Shown in pieces: positions 51,060-60,814 of a DNA stretch of 64,000 nt; the stretch's first letter is position 1; every line of letters starts with the position of its first letter. Under the pieces are notes generated by a model. The model was not told where the DNA came from and did no database searches. It was given only the letters and a program-made list of their open reading frames with translations. A program made the translations under genes and the position numbers. Location: contig NZ_CAADFC020000004.1 of assembly GCF_900696085.1 (NCBI RefSeq), positions 124,001 through 188,000 on the forward strand, written 5' to 3'. Origin of the DNA: Bradyrhizobium ivorense. GTDB lineage: Bacteria; Pseudomonadota; Alphaproteobacteria; Rhizobiales; Xanthobacteraceae.

Positions 51060-51692
51060 ATGAAGAGTTCTTTGATCGCGGCGGTGATCGCGGCTTCGTC
51101 GATTGCGACCTTTGCGGGGATCGTCGCGGCCAAGGACGAGGCCGCCAAGGACGCGCTGCCGCCGGGCAGCGTCAGCCACGCCGAGGGGTTGGAGGCCTGG
51201 AAGCGGATTGAGGCCGTCGTGACGCATCCACGCTGCGCCAACTGCCACGTCGACGCCAAGGCGATCCCGATATGGACGCCGGCGGGCGAAACCAAGCCTC
51301 GGGTGCATGGCATGAACATTCATGGCGGAGAGAGTCGCATCGGGGCCGAGGCGATCCGCTGCTCGACCTGTCACATGACGTCCACACAGGCGAACGATCC
51401 GGCACCGGAACCGCCGCGCGCTGGCATCGATTGGCAGCTTGCTCCGGTCGACTTCATCTGGTTCGGCAAGAGCGGCGCCGAAATCTGCGCGCAGCTGAAG
51501 GATCCCAAACGTAACGGCGGACGCGACGCAGTCGGCCTCCTGAATCACCTACGGCACGATGCGTCGTTGAGCGGCTTCATCCCTCGGGGGTGGGAGCCCG
51601 GAGCAGGCCGCACGACGCCTCCGGGCACCTTCGAGGATCACGTCAAAGACATGGCCCTGTGGGGAGCCGCCGGGCAACCCTGTCCGAATTGA
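51060..51692 (+). CDS. Periplasmic cytochrome c, probable electron acceptor of the Mo hydroxylase
   Basis: A 210-residue protein with Sec signal peptide (IAAVIAASSIATFAGIVAAK). Two heme-binding motifs are present, RCANCHVDAK and RCSTCHMTST, so it is likely a diheme cytochrome. It starts 10 bases after the molybdopterin-subunit gene, so the trio 48331-51692 is one operon. In related exported two-subunit Mo hydroxylases a fused or adjacent cytochrome takes the electrons. A long region between the second motif and the C-terminus (DAVGLLNHLRHDASLSGFIP) is conserved in this cytochrome type but has no known role. Confidence 0.9.
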   Translation: MKSSLIAAVIAASSIATFAGIVAAKDEAAKDALPPGSVSHAEGLEAWKRIEAVVTHPRCANCHVDAKAIPIWTPAGETKPRVHGMNIHGGESRIGAEAIRCSTCHMTSTQANDPAPEPPRAGIDWQLAPVDFIWFGKSGAEICAQLKDPKRNGGRDAVGLLNHLRHDASLSGFIPRGWEPGAGRTTPPGTFEDHVKDMALWGAAGQPCPN

Positions 51693-51883
51693 TCCTTGAA
51701 CGGCGCGTCGCACCTTAAGCCCAGCGTCTCGATAGAACACCGTCTGATCAAGGGCGGGATCGGACACGAAAACTGACGCAGGAAGTTCGCAAGCCTTCGC
51801 CGACCGGTCATGGACATCGGTGGACCTGATGGGCAGTCAATTGGCCCTCTACATCTGTAGCAAATCAGAAGCAAGGAGCGCAC

Positions 51884-53305
51884 ATGACCGATTCTCGCAA
51901 GGAAAGTGACAGCCTCGGCGTGGTCGAGGTGGCTGCAGACAAACTGTGGGGAGCGCAAACCCAGCGCTCTCTCGAGCATTTCAGCATCGGTACCGATCTG
52001 ATACCCCGCGAAATGATCACGGGATACGCGATCCTGAAGAAGGGCGCGGCGGCGGCAAACCTTGCGAGCGGGCGGCTGGACGATACGCGATATAAACTGA
52101 TCGTCCAGACCTGCGACGAAATCCTGGCCGGTCAGCACCATGACATGTTCCCGCTGCATGTGTGGATGACGGGCAGCGGTACGCAATTCAACATGAACGT
52201 CAACGAGGTGATTTCGAACCGCTGCAGCCAGTTGGCCGGCACGGCCCTCGGCAGCCATAGGCCGGTTCATCCCAACGATCACGTGAATATGGCACAATCG
52301 TCGAATGACTCGTTTCCCTCGACGATGAACATCGCGGCCGGGGTGAACGTCAAACAACGGTTGATTCCGGCGGTAAGGGAATTGCGCGATGCCATCGCCG
52401 CCAAATCGAAAGAATGGGACAACATCGTCAAGATCGGCCGCACGCATATGCAGGACGCGACCCCGCTGACGCTGGGCCAGGAATGGTCGGGCTACGCCGG
52501 CATGCTGTCGGACGACCTGGAACGGATAGAAGCGGCGCTGCAGGGCGTCTATCGGCTGGCGCTCGGCGGCACTGCGGTCGGCACCGGCATCAACTCGGCG
52601 CCGGGCTTCGCCGAAGCGGCCGCGGCCGAAATCGCCAAGCTCACCGGCCTGCCATTCGTGACCGCGCCGAACAAATTCACCGTCCAAGGCGCTCACGACG
52701 CGCTGGTGCAATTGTCGGGTACGATGCGCACGCTTGCGGTCTCGCTCTACAAGATTGCCAACGATATTCGGCTGATGTCCTGCGGGCCTCGCGCGGGCTT
52801 CGCCGAGCTGTCGATACCGGAAAATGAGCCGGGCTCCTCGATCATGCCTGGCAAGGTCAATCCCACCCAGTGCGAGGCGCTGACCATGATCTCCGTCCAG
52901 GTGATGGCCAACGATGTGGCGGTCGGATTCGGTGGGGCGGGCGGTTACCTCGAAATGAACGTCTACAAGCCGCTGATGATCTTCAACATCACGCATTCGA
53001 TCACGATCCTGAGCGACGGCTGCGTCAATTTCCGCAAGTTCCTGGTGGAAGGGACCAAGCCAAACCTGAAGAGGATCAACGAGTATGTCGACCGCTCTTT
53101 GATGCTGGTAACGGCGCTGTCACCCGTGATCGGCTACGACAAGGCCTCGAAGATTGCGCACTACGCGATGGACAACGATCTCACGCTCAAGGAAGCCGCG
53201 CTCGAGCTCGGTTTCGTCAGCGAGGACGAGTTCAACCGCGTCGTGGATCCGGCCAAGATGGTTGAGCCCTATGTAGCCAGCGCCGCGACCTCCACGGCCG
53301 CGTAA
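51884..53305 (+). CDS. fumC: Fumarate hydratase class II
   Basis: A 473-residue fumarase with AAGGAGCGCAC before the start. The family signature is [14 protein letters not shown], and the active-site regions are [40 protein letters not shown] and [20 protein letters not shown]. It interconverts fumarate and malate in the cytosol. The aspartase branch is nearly identical in overall sequence, but the motif spacing favours fumarase. It is flanked by the cytochrome gene and a transporter; a hairpin follows the stop. Confidence 0.93.
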   Translation: MTDSRKESDSLGVVEVAADKLWGAQTQRSLEHFSIGTDLIPREMITGYAILKKGAAAANLASGRLDDTRYKLIVQTCDEILAGQHHDMFPLHVWMTGSGTQFNMNVNEVISNRCSQLAGTALGSHRPVHPNDHVNMAQSSNDSFPSTMNIAAGVNVKQRLIPAVRELRDAIAAKSKEWDNIVKIGRTHMQDATPLTLGQEWSGYAGMLSDDLERIEAALQGVYRLALGGTAVGTGINSAPGFAEAAAAEIAKLTGLPFVTAPNKFTVQGAHDALVQLSGTMRTLAVSLYKIANDIRLMSCGPRAGFAELSIPENEPGSSIMPGKVNPTQCEALTMISVQVMANDVAVGFGGAGGYLEMNVYKPLMIFNITHSITILSDGCVNFRKFLVEGTKPNLKRINEYVDRSLMLVTALSPVIGYDKASKIAHYAMDNDLTLKEAALELGFVSEDEFNRVVDPAKMVEPYVASAATSTAA

Positions 53306-53319
53306 ACGCCTGTTCTGCT

Positions 53320-53350
53320 GCGAGGGCCGGGTCTCGACCTCGGCCCTCGC
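53320..53350 (+). terminator. GC-rich hairpin after fumC
   Basis: GCGAGGGCCG at 53320-53329 pairs perfectly with CGGCCCTCGC at 53341-53350; the 11-base loop can pair further. It starts 15 bases after the fumC stop. No T-run follows, so termination may need Rho or may be partial. Confidence 0.5.
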
Positions 53351-53383
53351 GGTCCCGTATGCCAGCCCTCTGGAGCTGGGGCC

Positions 53384-54628
53384 ATGACCGAAGAGCGTTC
53401 CGAACTGAGCCTTGCCTTCGCGAGAGTTCTCTTCGTGAACGGCCAGGCAACCGATCAGATCGTCGCCGCTATCCGACGGCTCACCAGCAAGCTCGGTCTG
53501 AAAGCGGAACTGCTACCACGTTGGGGCGAACTCCAATTGAGTTCGGAGAACGACGGGGCGCCGCAGATCACCTCCGTCGAGGCGGATCCGGTCGGGGTTG
53601 ATATGGATCGCGTCATTTCCACGATGCAGACGGTCGCCGACATCGAGACAGGCCGGCTTTTGCCGGAGCAAGCGAGCAAACGGATCGAGGCCGTCGCCAA
53701 GGCGCCGCCCGCGCCCGCCTGGCTTTTCGCTCTGGCCGCAGCCGCTGGCGCAGTCGCGCTCGCGATCATCTTCGGCATCCAGCACGAACTAACCGCGCTA
53801 TTGATCTTCCTGAGCTCCGGTGCCGGCGCATTCCTTCGCCGAGCCATTGCCCGAGTGAGCACAAATATCCTCCTTCAGCCGTTCTGCGCCGCGCTGCTTG
53901 CTGGTCTGATCGGCGGGCTTGCAATCCGCTATCAGTTGAGCACCGCGTTGCGGCTCGTCGTAGTGTGCCCCTGCATGGTGCTGGTTCCGGGGCCGCACAT
54001 TCTCAACGGCACGCTCGACCTGGTCGCCGGGCGGATTCATCTGGGGAGCGCACGCCTGATATATGCCGGCCTCATCGTGGTCGCGATCTCGACCGGATTG
54101 CTCTTGGGCCTCGTGCTGACGGGCGCATCGCTGCCCATCGATCCGCCCGGTCAAGGGGTGCCGCTCTGGCTCGACGTCATCGCGGCCGGGGTGGCGGTGG
54201 CTTGTTACAGCGTCTTCTTCTCGACACCTCCGCGCATGCTGCCATGGCCCGTCGCGGTCGGCATGCTGGCGCATGCGTCGCGCTGGGTTGCCATGACCGA
54301 CCTTGGGGCCGGCGCGGCAACCGGGGCTCTGGTGGCTTGCGTCGTCGTGGGCTTGCTGCTCACGCCGGTATCGCGTCGTTACCACTTGCCGTTCGCGGCC
54401 ATCGGCTTCGCTTCCGTGGTCTCGATGATACCTGGCGTCTACGTCTTCAGGATGATGAGCGGGCTGATGCAGATCGCCGACACGGCGCAAGCGACATCGG
54501 AGCTTGTCGGCGCCACAATCGCCGACGGTGTCACGGCGGTCGCGGTCATACTGGCCATGAGTCTCGGCTTGATCGTGCCGAAAATGGCGATCGACCGTTT
54601 TGGGGACTGGCGCGCTCGAAGGAGTTGA
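53384..54628 (+). CDS. ThrE-family threonine/serine exporter-like protein
   Basis: A 414-residue protein with a soluble N-terminal ~110 residues (DUF1212 region: [37 protein letters not shown]) and then ten membrane segments ([40 protein letters not shown]). The conserved sequence [20 protein letters not shown] is typical of ThrE-type exporters. Both halves of the exporter are in one polypeptide. It shares a likely operon with the DUF1275 gene, which starts two bases after its stop. The exported compound is assumed to be an amino or organic acid. Confidence 0.88.
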   Translation: MTEERSELSLAFARVLFVNGQATDQIVAAIRRLTSKLGLKAELLPRWGELQLSSENDGAPQITSVEADPVGVDMDRVISTMQTVADIETGRLLPEQASKRIEAVAKAPPAPAWLFALAAAAGAVALAIIFGIQHELTALLIFLSSGAGAFLRRAIARVSTNILLQPFCAALLAGLIGGLAIRYQLSTALRLVVVCPCMVLVPGPHILNGTLDLVAGRIHLGSARLIYAGLIVVAISTGLLLGLVLTGASLPIDPPGQGVPLWLDVIAAGVAVACYSVFFSTPPRMLPWPVAVGMLAHASRWVAMTDLGAGAATGALVACVVVGLLLTPVSRRYHLPFAAIGFASVVSMIPGVYVFRMMSGLMQIADTAQATSELVGATIADGVTAVAVILAMSLGLIVPKMAIDRFGDWRARRS

Positions 54629-54630
54629 AG

Positions 54631-55386
54631 ATGCTCATATACGCGCGAAACTCGGAGGTAGCGAGTAATTCGATCGCGCCGTCCGATGAACAGGCCGTCT
54701 TGCTCCGGATGGAGGAGCAATTGCCGCCGGTGCTCAGCGTCATCGCAGGCATGGTCGATCTGACCGGGTTCTTCATGCTGGGCAATATCTTCACGGCGCA
54801 CATCACCGGCAACCTCGTGGTCGCGAGCGCGCTAGTGGTGCGCGGAGGCCATGTGAATCTGGCTCAATTGCTGGCGATCCCGGTCTTCATGATCGCCCTG
54901 GCGCTGGTTTGGCTCATTGCGGAATTCTCCAGGCGAAGGGGATCCTCCCTTGTACGGCTGCTGCTGGTCTTGCAATCCCTGCTGCTTGCGGCGGTGCTGG
55001 TATTCTGCGTCTCTGCCAAACCCTCGAGCAATCCCCACGGGATGCTTGCCCTTATCGCCGGCCTCATAGCAGTCACCGCCATGGCGTGTCAGTACGCACT
55101 GCTCCGCCTGGCGTTGCCCAAAGCAATCTCTACGGCCGTCATGACCGGCAATCTTACGAATACCGTTCTTTCGATCATGGACGCGATATCGCTCGGCCAC
55201 CCGCTGATGAGTGCCGACGACGGTCGATTGAGACGATCGCTGTATCTTCTGTTTGGCTTTCTGTTGGGATGCATCATTGCCGCTATGGCGATTTCCACGA
55301 TGGGCGAATGGGCTTGGTCGCTGCCAGCGGCACTCGCAGCGCTTGTGGTTGCGCGGCCGGTGATGTGGTCCGGCAGAGGCAGTTGA
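54631..55386 (+). CDS. DUF1275 (YoaK-type) membrane protein
   Basis: About 251 residues from MLIYARNSEVASNS; GAAGGAG precedes ATG 54631. It has six to seven membrane segments and the family segments LSVIAGMVDLTGFFMLGNIF and TAHITGNLVVASALVV, with a second repeat in AISTAVMTGNLTNTVLSIMD. Function of the family is unknown; it often occurs beside transporters, as here with the ThrE-type exporter. Confidence 0.88.
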   Translation: MLIYARNSEVASNSIAPSDEQAVLLRMEEQLPPVLSVIAGMVDLTGFFMLGNIFTAHITGNLVVASALVVRGGHVNLAQLLAIPVFMIALALVWLIAEFSRRRGSSLVRLLLVLQSLLLAAVLVFCVSAKPSSNPHGMLALIAGLIAVTAMACQYALLRLALPKAISTAVMTGNLTNTVLSIMDAISLGHPLMSADDGRLRRSLYLLFGFLLGCIIAAMAISTMGEWAWSLPAALAALVVARPVMWSGRGS

Positions 55387-55771
55387 CGCGGACGAGAGAT
55401 GAAAGTGGCGACATGGACCTATGCTTTCCCGGTAACGGTGTCCCCTGAAAAACGTCTTCGTTTTCGGGCCTCGAGATGAGCGTACGGCCACTTACGGTAG
55501 CAAACCTCAACGCTTTCGATGTACCCGCCCAGACTACGAATCTGGTGTTCGTCTCGCCTGTTGCCGATGTGCACGCAACACATTTGCAACACGGCGGCCC
55601 TAGCGCCTTGATATCAATGGTTCGAAAGCGGTTTCCTAAACCGTAGGTCGCTGCTTAAGCCAACAAGATCAACGTTCGAGACAAGATCGTTTTGCTCTGC
55701 CAAGGTCGAGCGACGACGTTGGTTCGACTGACTGGTAGCCGGCACGAAATCGTCGTCCAGGCTAGATCGCT
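55387..55771. other. Convergent intergenic region
   Basis: About 385 bases between the DUF1275 gene and the leftward headless ORF. No gene, strong hairpin with T-run or tRNA is seen. Confidence 0.4.
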
Positions 55772-56487
55772 CTAGTCTCGAACGGGAGCGAGAGTGAATT
55801 TCGTAAGTAATTGATACACAATTTCGCGTTTACCGCGAATCCATCCCTCTCTACCACTTGGTCGAGGCGATCCCAGGTACACTCCAACACACCAAGCCAG
55901 TTCCTTCACCAGCTCGCGTGTCTGAACCGATGGCCGTCCATAGCTTATCAGCCGCACATCCAGATCGAAGCGCTGGACCTTCATCACAGCGCGCCTGATG
56001 GCACTGTGAATCCACACGGGCGCGTTGCCGAACGCCCCGCCGCCAAGTGAAGTGAGCAACAGAATGTTCGATGCCCCGCGCCGGCAGTTGATCACTGCCT
56101 CAAGCATCGTTGCCTCATAGGCGGCATCGAGTACCAACTGCGCGAATGCTGACCAGTGCTGCTGCGGCGCACTGCCGTACGCGACGGGCAACGCTGAGCA
56201 GAAAGCCTGGCTCACTACAGGCCTTGGTGCGCTCGGCGCATCCGTCACCTCGACGTCGCGATGAATGCCGATGCGCAGCTTGCCGGCAAGCGCATCAGCC
56301 AGTCCGGGGCCCATGGCGCGCAGATGATCCGTGATCAGGTCCAGGCCCTGGCGCGTGCAGAGAGCATAGCCATTGCGCCGCTCCCAGAGATCGGTGACGG
56401 GTCGGACCAATTGGGCGCTCAACTCGGCGCCGACATCCGCGGGGCCGTCAATTGGGCTGGCTAGGCGACGGTCCAGCCCCCACCCAT
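55772..56487 (-). pseudogene. 5'-truncated ORF fused to the bdhA remnant
   Basis: About 238 codons of coherent sequence (RQGLDLITDHLRAMGPGLAD; WSAFAQLVLDAAYEATMLEA; LLLTSLGGGAFGNAPVWIHS) with no start codon of its own: the frame opens directly from the broken bdhA sequence at ~56487. The pattern LTSLGGGAFGN..WI..AI faintly resembles the end of macrodomain-like poly(ADP-ribose) glycohydrolase-type proteins, but this is not secure. The N-terminal part of the protein must have been lost in the rearrangement that joined it to bdhA. It may be unexpressed or made as a short fusion. Confidence 0.55.
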
Positions 56488-56546
56488 CGGCCAATGCCGC
56501 TGGTCGAGCCGGTGACGACAGCTGTCCTTCCGTTGAGAATTCCCAT
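56487..56546 (-). pseudogene. bdhA 5' remnant (3-hydroxybutyrate dehydrogenase)
   Basis: ATG 56546 begins MGILNGRTAVVTGSTSGIGR, the N-terminal Rossmann motif of 3-hydroxybutyrate dehydrogenase. Similarity stops after about 20 codons and the sequence then runs into the headless ORF. Its position, 70 bases after the acetoacetate decarboxylase stop and on the same strand, is where bdhA usually lies. The enzyme is therefore lost at this locus. Confidence 0.75.
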
Positions 56547-56616
56547 CTCGTACATTTTCTTCTTACAAATGCGAATGCGATGGGTGCTGGCCGGAGATCG
56601 CGACGCCCAGTTGGAT

Positions 56617-57408
56617 CTACAAGACCAGGGCTTTCTCACCAGCTCGGATCGAGCCGCGAGCCGGCCGTTGCAGATAATCGTGCAGCACTGTCCCGAGGCC
56701 GAGCGTAAGGTCGGCGCGGATGTGGACGGCAGAGACGATCTCCAGGACCGGCAGGTCGGCAACGGGGGCCAAGGCATGCGGTGTCAAGGCGAGGGCTGCG
56801 GGTCCGGTCCAGGCACCCTTCAGCACGATGTCCTCAAGATGGTATTCGACGAGCTCACAGATGCGGGGACTGCCGTCGACGTGCGGGATGATCTTGAGCA
56901 GGAAGTTGGGCTCGTTCAGAGCCGCCTTGATTTTCGACGGGTCGGCCGCGCGGTGCTTGTAGCCCATCGTCCCGGTCGCAACCCGGAGCGGGCCGTAATC
57001 CAGCGTGCCGATCAATGTGTCGATCTCGGTCCGCAATGTCGGCTGGGCGAGCTTCTTCGGAAAGCCCCATAGCTCGCGCCCGCCCGCAATGGGGCCTTCG
57101 TCGTTGAGGAACATGCAATGCGTATAGCCGCCCTTGCGTCCGCGGAAGGAGACGGGGATGACCTGTCCGCTTTCCGTGTAATCGCCAAAGCCGTTCGAGT
57201 CCGGCATGCGAATGAATTCATATTTGACCAGAGCTTCTCGCACGTCGACCTCAAGCGGCTCCGGGACCACGGCCTGGAGCTTGGCCGGATCGGTGCGATA
57301 GGTGATGATCAGGTATTCGCGATCGACGAACCGGTACGGCCCGGGCGGATAGGCCGGGTTGGTCAGCGGCATCGCAAAGGCTCGTTGTTTCACGTCAATC
57401 TCGCGCAT
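56617..57408 (-). CDS. adc: Acetoacetate decarboxylase
   Basis: A 263-residue enzyme starting after GGAGAGCACAA. The Schiff-base lysine region is [15 protein letters not shown], and [17 protein letters not shown] is the family signature; [20 protein letters not shown] is the usual N-terminus. It converts acetoacetate to acetone and CO2. It lies between the patatin-like gene (29 bases upstream) and the bdhA fragment, a group connected with poly-3-hydroxybutyrate and ketone-body turnover in related bacteria. With bdhA broken, the local flux from 3-hydroxybutyrate would depend on another copy. Confidence 0.93.
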   Translation of the reverse strand: MREIDVKQRAFAMPLTNPAYPPGPYRFVDREYLIITYRTDPAKLQAVVPEPLEVDVREALVKYEFIRMPDSNGFGDYTESGQVIPVSFRGRKGGYTHCMFLNDEGPIAGGRELWGFPKKLAQPTLRTEIDTLIGTLDYGPLRVATGTMGYKHRAADPSKIKAALNEPNFLLKIIPHVDGSPRICELVEYHLEDIVLKGAWTGPAALALTPHALAPVADLPVLEIVSAVHIRADLTLGLGTVLHDYLQRPARGSIRAGEKALVL

Positions 57409-57437
57409 TTGTGCTCTCCAGGCGGTTGGGGGTGGGC

Positions 57438-58610
57438 CTACTCGCGGCCGTCTTGTTCGAGATCAAACGTGAAGACCCCGTCGGGGCTCGAAGGCCGCGC
57501 GAGCACCTCGGGATGGCGCAGTGTGCGCAGCGCGTCGTGGTAGCCAGCCTGCCAGTGGTCCTGCATCGAAAGGCGCGAGAACTCGTAATCCTTGGAATGC
57601 CCCTCGTGATTGCGAGCGCGATAGATCAGATGGACGATGTTGTAGACGTTGCGCGACACTGCCGTGCTGAGGATTTTTACGTTCTCGTGCTGGCTGAGAT
57701 CGTCAGGCAGTCGGCCAAGCAGATCCGTGAGTGCCCGCCGCAGGCGCTGCACGCGCTTGAATTGGTCGGTACTGGCGCGGGTGCGGCTGGAATACTGGAT
57801 CTCCTTGTGCCGCGTGACGACCTCAGCCATGTTGCGTGGAAGTTGACCGCGTGCGCTCCAGAGGTCGACCTGGAACGCAAGCATGTCCTGCGGGGCATCT
57901 GATTCGATCACCCATTGCAGCGGCGTATTGGAGACGAGACCGCCGTCCCAATAGTGCTCCCCCTCGATTTCCACGGCCGGGAAGCCCGGCGGCAGCGCGC
58001 CGCTCGCCATGATATGCTCGGGCCGGATCGTATGGATGGTGTTGTCGAAATAGACGAAATTCCCGGTTCGCACGTTGACCGCGCCCGCGCTGAAGCGCGT
58101 CGTTCCGGCATTGAGACGATCGAAGTCGACCAGGCGCTCCAGCGTGGTCTTGAGCGCGCGCGTGTCATAAATGCTGGTTGCATCGTTGGCTCCGCCGAGC
58201 TGCAGCCAGGGCGGGATGGGACGGGCGGAGAAAAATCCGGTTGCGCCGCACGTCGCCGCCAGGCCGGCGCTCACTTGATTGATGAGGTTGCGCGTGTTGT
58301 CGCTCTTCGCCCAATCAAGGAAAGGTGTTCCGGATAAGTCCCATGGCGCCGTTGAAGTGACCTGGGTCCAGAAGTCGCGCAGGCGCTCGACACGGGACTC
58401 AGGCGGGTTGCCCGCGATGATGGCGGCGTTGATGGCTCCGATCGAAATGCCGGCGACCCAATCGGGATGAATGCTGGCTTCGGCCAAGGCTTCGTACACG
58501 CCCGCCTGATAGGCGCCGAGCGCGCCGCCGCCTTGCAACAGCAGCGCGATGCAATCAAACGGAAGCCGTCGTTGCGCGGAAAAGAGCTCGGATCGAGGCT
58601 GGAAGTTCAT
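57438..58610 (-). CDS. Patatin-like phospholipase (DUF3734 type)
   Basis: About 390 residues from [20 protein letters not shown]; the open frame continues more than 100 codons upstream through unrelated sequence. The oxyanion motif is [15 protein letters not shown], the nucleophile Ser lies in [16 protein letters not shown] and the Asp in [14 protein letters not shown]. The C-terminal ~110 residues ([20 protein letters not shown] onward) are the DUF3734 region. It hydrolyses lipid or polyester bonds, probably inside the cell. Upstream neighbour of adc on the same strand; the pair suggests a role in 3-hydroxybutyrate polymer or lipid breakdown. Confidence 0.92.
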   Translation of the reverse strand: MNFQPRSELFSAQRRLPFDCIALLLQGGGALGAYQAGVYEALAEASIHPDWVAGISIGAINAAIIAGNPPESRVERLRDFWTQVTSTAPWDLSGTPFLDWAKSDNTRNLINQVSAGLAATCGATGFFSARPIPPWLQLGGANDATSIYDTRALKTTLERLVDFDRLNAGTTRFSAGAVNVRTGNFVYFDNTIHTIRPEHIMASGALPPGFPAVEIEGEHYWDGGLVSNTPLQWVIESDAPQDMLAFQVDLWSARGQLPRNMAEVVTRHKEIQYSSRTRASTDQFKRVQRLRRALTDLLGRLPDDLSQHENVKILSTAVSRNVYNIVHLIYRARNHEGHSKDYEFSRLSMQDHWQAGYHDALRTLRHPEVLARPSSPDGVFTFDLEQDGRE

Positions 58611-58651
58611 GGTGCGGTTGCTCTTGAGTTTTTGCGATGTGAACACATGTT

Positions 58652-59254
58652 TCAGCGCTGGCTTGCGCTCTGCTTTCCGACTTTGGGCGGCTCGAGCATC
58701 ACTTCTTTCAAATGGTCCCCGGAGGCGACGACGACCACGAAATTCAGTTTGCCTTCTTGTCTCACGAGACCTCCGGCGAGCGCACTGCCGGCCGCAGCTC
58801 TCTCGGCGACCTGCACCGCATCCGACATTTCCTGCTTGCTCCATTTCAAGGCAGTCATCTTGGCGAGATCGTCCCGATCGAGTTCCTTCAGGGAAGACGC
58901 CAGCTCCTTGCCCGTGACGCTTCCGGTATTTGCATCGATGGCGTTCTCCCACACGTTTCCATTTCTCATGGTGCGAACGCGGTAGACGGGCGGGTTGGCG
59001 AGTTCAAAGCTGATGTCGGCAGTCTTCGAGCCGTCATGCAGGCGCTCGGCGATCTCCATTGCCCGGCTGAGCGGGACTCGTATGGTGCGGAATTCGGTGA
59101 GCACGCGCCGGATCGCAGCGTCCTCGGCTTCGCTTTGCGCCGCCGCGCTCGGCCTGTCCGCGTCCGCAGGATTTTGTGCCACGTCGGCAACGGCGCCGGT
59201 CGCCGTGAGCGCGGCGGACCATACAATCAGGGCAAACAAATGCTTCTTCGACAT
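58652..59254 (-). CDS. Exported PepSY-like protein
   Basis: About 200 residues from MSKKHLFALIVWSAALTATG; ATG 59254 follows AACGAGGTTCACC, while the frame extends 30 codons more. A signal peptide ends near AVADVAQ. The central segment VPLSRAMEIAERLHDGSKTA then VYRVRTMRNGNVWENAIDAN and TGSV is a PepSY-type domain, known from protease inhibitors and metal-related periplasmic proteins. It is 41 bases upstream of the patatin gene and may be in the same operon. Function is unknown. Confidence 0.72.
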   Translation of the reverse strand: MSKKHLFALIVWSAALTATGAVADVAQNPADADRPSAAAQSEAEDAAIRRVLTEFRTIRVPLSRAMEIAERLHDGSKTADISFELANPPVYRVRTMRNGNVWENAIDANTGSVTGKELASSLKELDRDDLAKMTALKWSKQEMSDAVQVAERAAAGSALAGGLVRQEGKLNFVVVVASGDHLKEVMLEPPKVGKQSASQR

Positions 59255-59283
59255 TGGTGAACCTCGTTTAAATTGTCGATCGC

Positions 59284-59859
59284 CTACCAAAGGCGAGTGA
59301 GAGCGAACGTATCGCTGCAAGAGCTGTGGGGTGCCGAGTCGCAACGGCCATGCGGTGTCGCGCGCCGCGCGGCTCGATGTCGTTTCTCAGCAGAGAGGTG
59401 AGAAAGCTTGTGGGTTATCTCCGGCGAAGCCAATGCAATAAAATTTCGGGAGATGTCCTCGACCGCCGACTGTGCAAGACTGTTGCGCACCCCTGGGGGC
59501 AACGTCACGGGAGAAACCTCGTCTTCATCGGTTGGCGCATCCGAGCCCGTGCTCGCGTCGGGTGCATGGTCCGGCCGCGACGTGGCTGCGGCGATCTCCT
59601 TGTCAGCGGATGCCGGCAGGCGCTGATTGGTATCGATCACGACGCGCTCCGGTCCCTTGAGGCCGGAGTGGATACGAATTGAAGGCCGTACAGGATCCGG
59701 TTCTGCAAAGCGGTTCGGCAGCTGCGCCGGCAGCACCCAGCCGGTCGCCATAAGCAAGTACGCCAGTACGCTGCCGACCGTGAGAAAATAGCCGCGCAAG
59801 GGAAGGCCGTGATCAGCCGAACGGCTCGCGCGCGTGAACTCGAGGGATCGTCGGTTCAC
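59284..59859 (-). CDS. Hypothetical protein with one membrane segment
   Basis: About 191 residues if started at GTG 59859, which has CAGGAG nine bases before it; the frame is open to GTG 59961. One membrane segment (GYFLTVGSVLAYLLMATGWV) is followed by a soluble part containing IRIHSGLKGPERVVIDTNQ, a pattern seen in rhizobial hypothetical proteins. The C-terminal half is low-complexity and probably disordered. Its stop lies 29 bases before the PepSY gene start. Function unknown. Confidence 0.6.
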   Translation of the reverse strand: MNRRSLEFTRASRSADHGLPLRGYFLTVGSVLAYLLMATGWVLPAQLPNRFAEPDPVRPSIRIHSGLKGPERVVIDTNQRLPASADKEIAAATSRPDHAPDASTGSDAPTDEDEVSPVTLPPGVRNSLAQSAVEDISRNFIALASPEITHKLSHLSAEKRHRAARRATPHGRCDSAPHSSCSDTFALTRLW

Positions 59860-59982
59860 GGCAAGGGTCTCCTGGCAGCGGAACGAGTCGGTCTCATTGT
59901 CAGATACTCCAAAAAGGCGCGATGCCGTTTGCAGTTTCGAGATTTCGGGGAAGTTCAGCACGCGAGGTCCCCGGACGTTGTC

Positions 59983-60138
59983 TCACGCCGTGTGCGGGAC
60001 ATAGTCGATTTCGTCGGGCGCAACGCCTCTGCGCGCCAATTCGGACTCGATCATGTCGAACATGCATTCAAGCGGCGCAAGCCAGACATTGACCCAGTAA
60101 ATGATGCTGTTCCGGGCGATCAGCAGAGCCGGGGTCAT
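59983..60138 (-). CDS. Small membrane-associated protein
   Basis: A 51-residue protein, MTPALLIARNSIIYWVNVWL followed by APLECMFDMIESELARRGVA. ATG 60138 overlaps the TGA of the preceding gene (ATGA), which supports its reality. It has one amphipathic or membrane-associated helix. No family is recognised. It forms a two-gene operon with the 68-residue membrane protein upstream, under the operator at 60353-60375. Confidence 0.6.
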   Translation of the reverse strand: MTPALLIARNSIIYWVNVWLAPLECMFDMIESELARRGVAPDEIDYVPHTA

Positions 60139-60341
60139 GCGGATGTCCTCCGTTCCTGGCGGAGCCTGACGGTACCGAGCCGACGGGCGCCGAGGGTATG
60201 GACCCAGGCGACCATCGAGATCGTGATGCCAAGCACCAGGCTCAGGGCCACGAGACACAAAGCGAGGACAACGTTCAGCGACGCCGCGGCGAGCCCTGGT
60301 AAGGGGTTTTCGCGCATCCCTGCGAACAGAAGAGTTGACAT
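60135..60341 (-). CDS. Small inner-membrane protein under TetR-type control
   Basis: About 68 residues from MSTLLFAGMRENPLPGLAAA; ATG 60341 is preferred over one four codons earlier. One long membrane segment (LNVVLALCLVALSLVLGITI) is followed by a basic tail (ARRLGTVRLRQERR). It lies just downstream of a good sigma-70-type promoter with the 23-bp repeat operator, and its stop overlaps the next small gene. It may be a helper of the efflux system controlled by the same operator. Confidence 0.62.
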   Translation of the reverse strand: MSTLLFAGMRENPLPGLAAASLNVVLALCLVALSLVLGITISMVAWVHTLGARRLGTVRLRQERRTSA

Positions 60342-60352
60342 TTTCGGCCTCA

Positions 60353-60406
60353 TTAATAAACTATACCGTATATTTCATATAAACCATGCTTCACGGTTGA
60401 TGTCAA
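60353..60406 (-). promoter_or_regulatory. Promoter with TetR-type operator, copy A
   Basis: On the minus strand: TTGACA (60401-60406), 17-base spacer, TTTATA (60378-60383), then a 23-bp element (60353-60375) with the symmetrical core ATACGGTAT. The identical 23 bp occur inverted at 62688-62710, before the efflux operon and the TetR gene. An operator covering the transcription start suits repression. Confidence 0.8.
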
Positions 60407-60488
60407 GGCAAGGGCCTCACAAGCGCGTTACGGCAAGCGAGGCTCCGCTCCGGCGAACCAGAAGCTTCAGGCGGTGAAAGGATTCGAC

Positions 60489-60743
60489 ATGATGAGATTG
60501 ACGCTGGCGCTGTTCATCGGCGCAGGGGCCGCGGCTGCGAGCGCAGCCGCGTCCGCCCAGGAGAACCGCGGCACTCCGGAGCAAAGGGCCGCCTGTGCGC
60601 CCGACGCCTTCCGTCTGTGCAGTGTCTACATTCCCGATCCGTCGGGAGTAGAAGCGTGTCTGCGGCTCAGAAAGTCGGATCTAAGCGAAGCGTGCAAAAC
60701 ACTGTTCGAGCAGGCGAGCACCGGATCAGACAGGGCCAAATAG
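60489..60743 (+). CDS. Small secreted cysteine-containing protein
   Basis: About 84 residues; ATG 60489 follows GTGAAAGGATTCGAC, giving a signal peptide (MMRLTLALFIGAGAAAASAA) with cleavage near ASAQ. The mature part has four cysteines (ACAPDAFRLC ... VEACLRLRKSDLSEACKTLF), a pattern seen in small periplasmic proteins of rhizobia, probably two disulfides. It is divergent from the operator-controlled membrane genes. Function unknown. Confidence 0.72.
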   Translation: MMRLTLALFIGAGAAAASAAASAQENRGTPEQRAACAPDAFRLCSVYIPDPSGVEACLRLRKSDLSEACKTLFEQASTGSDRAK

Positions 60744-60814
60744 AAGCAGCTTCGCATGGGCGAAATCAGATCCGCGTTGATTGCATCAAACTTTTTGGAA
60801 ACAGGAGCGACATC

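Noticed and set aside
55772..56487. Macrodomain / poly(ADP-ribose) glycohydrolase assignment
   Set aside because: Only a short pattern (GGGAFGN) resembles that family; too weak to name the product.
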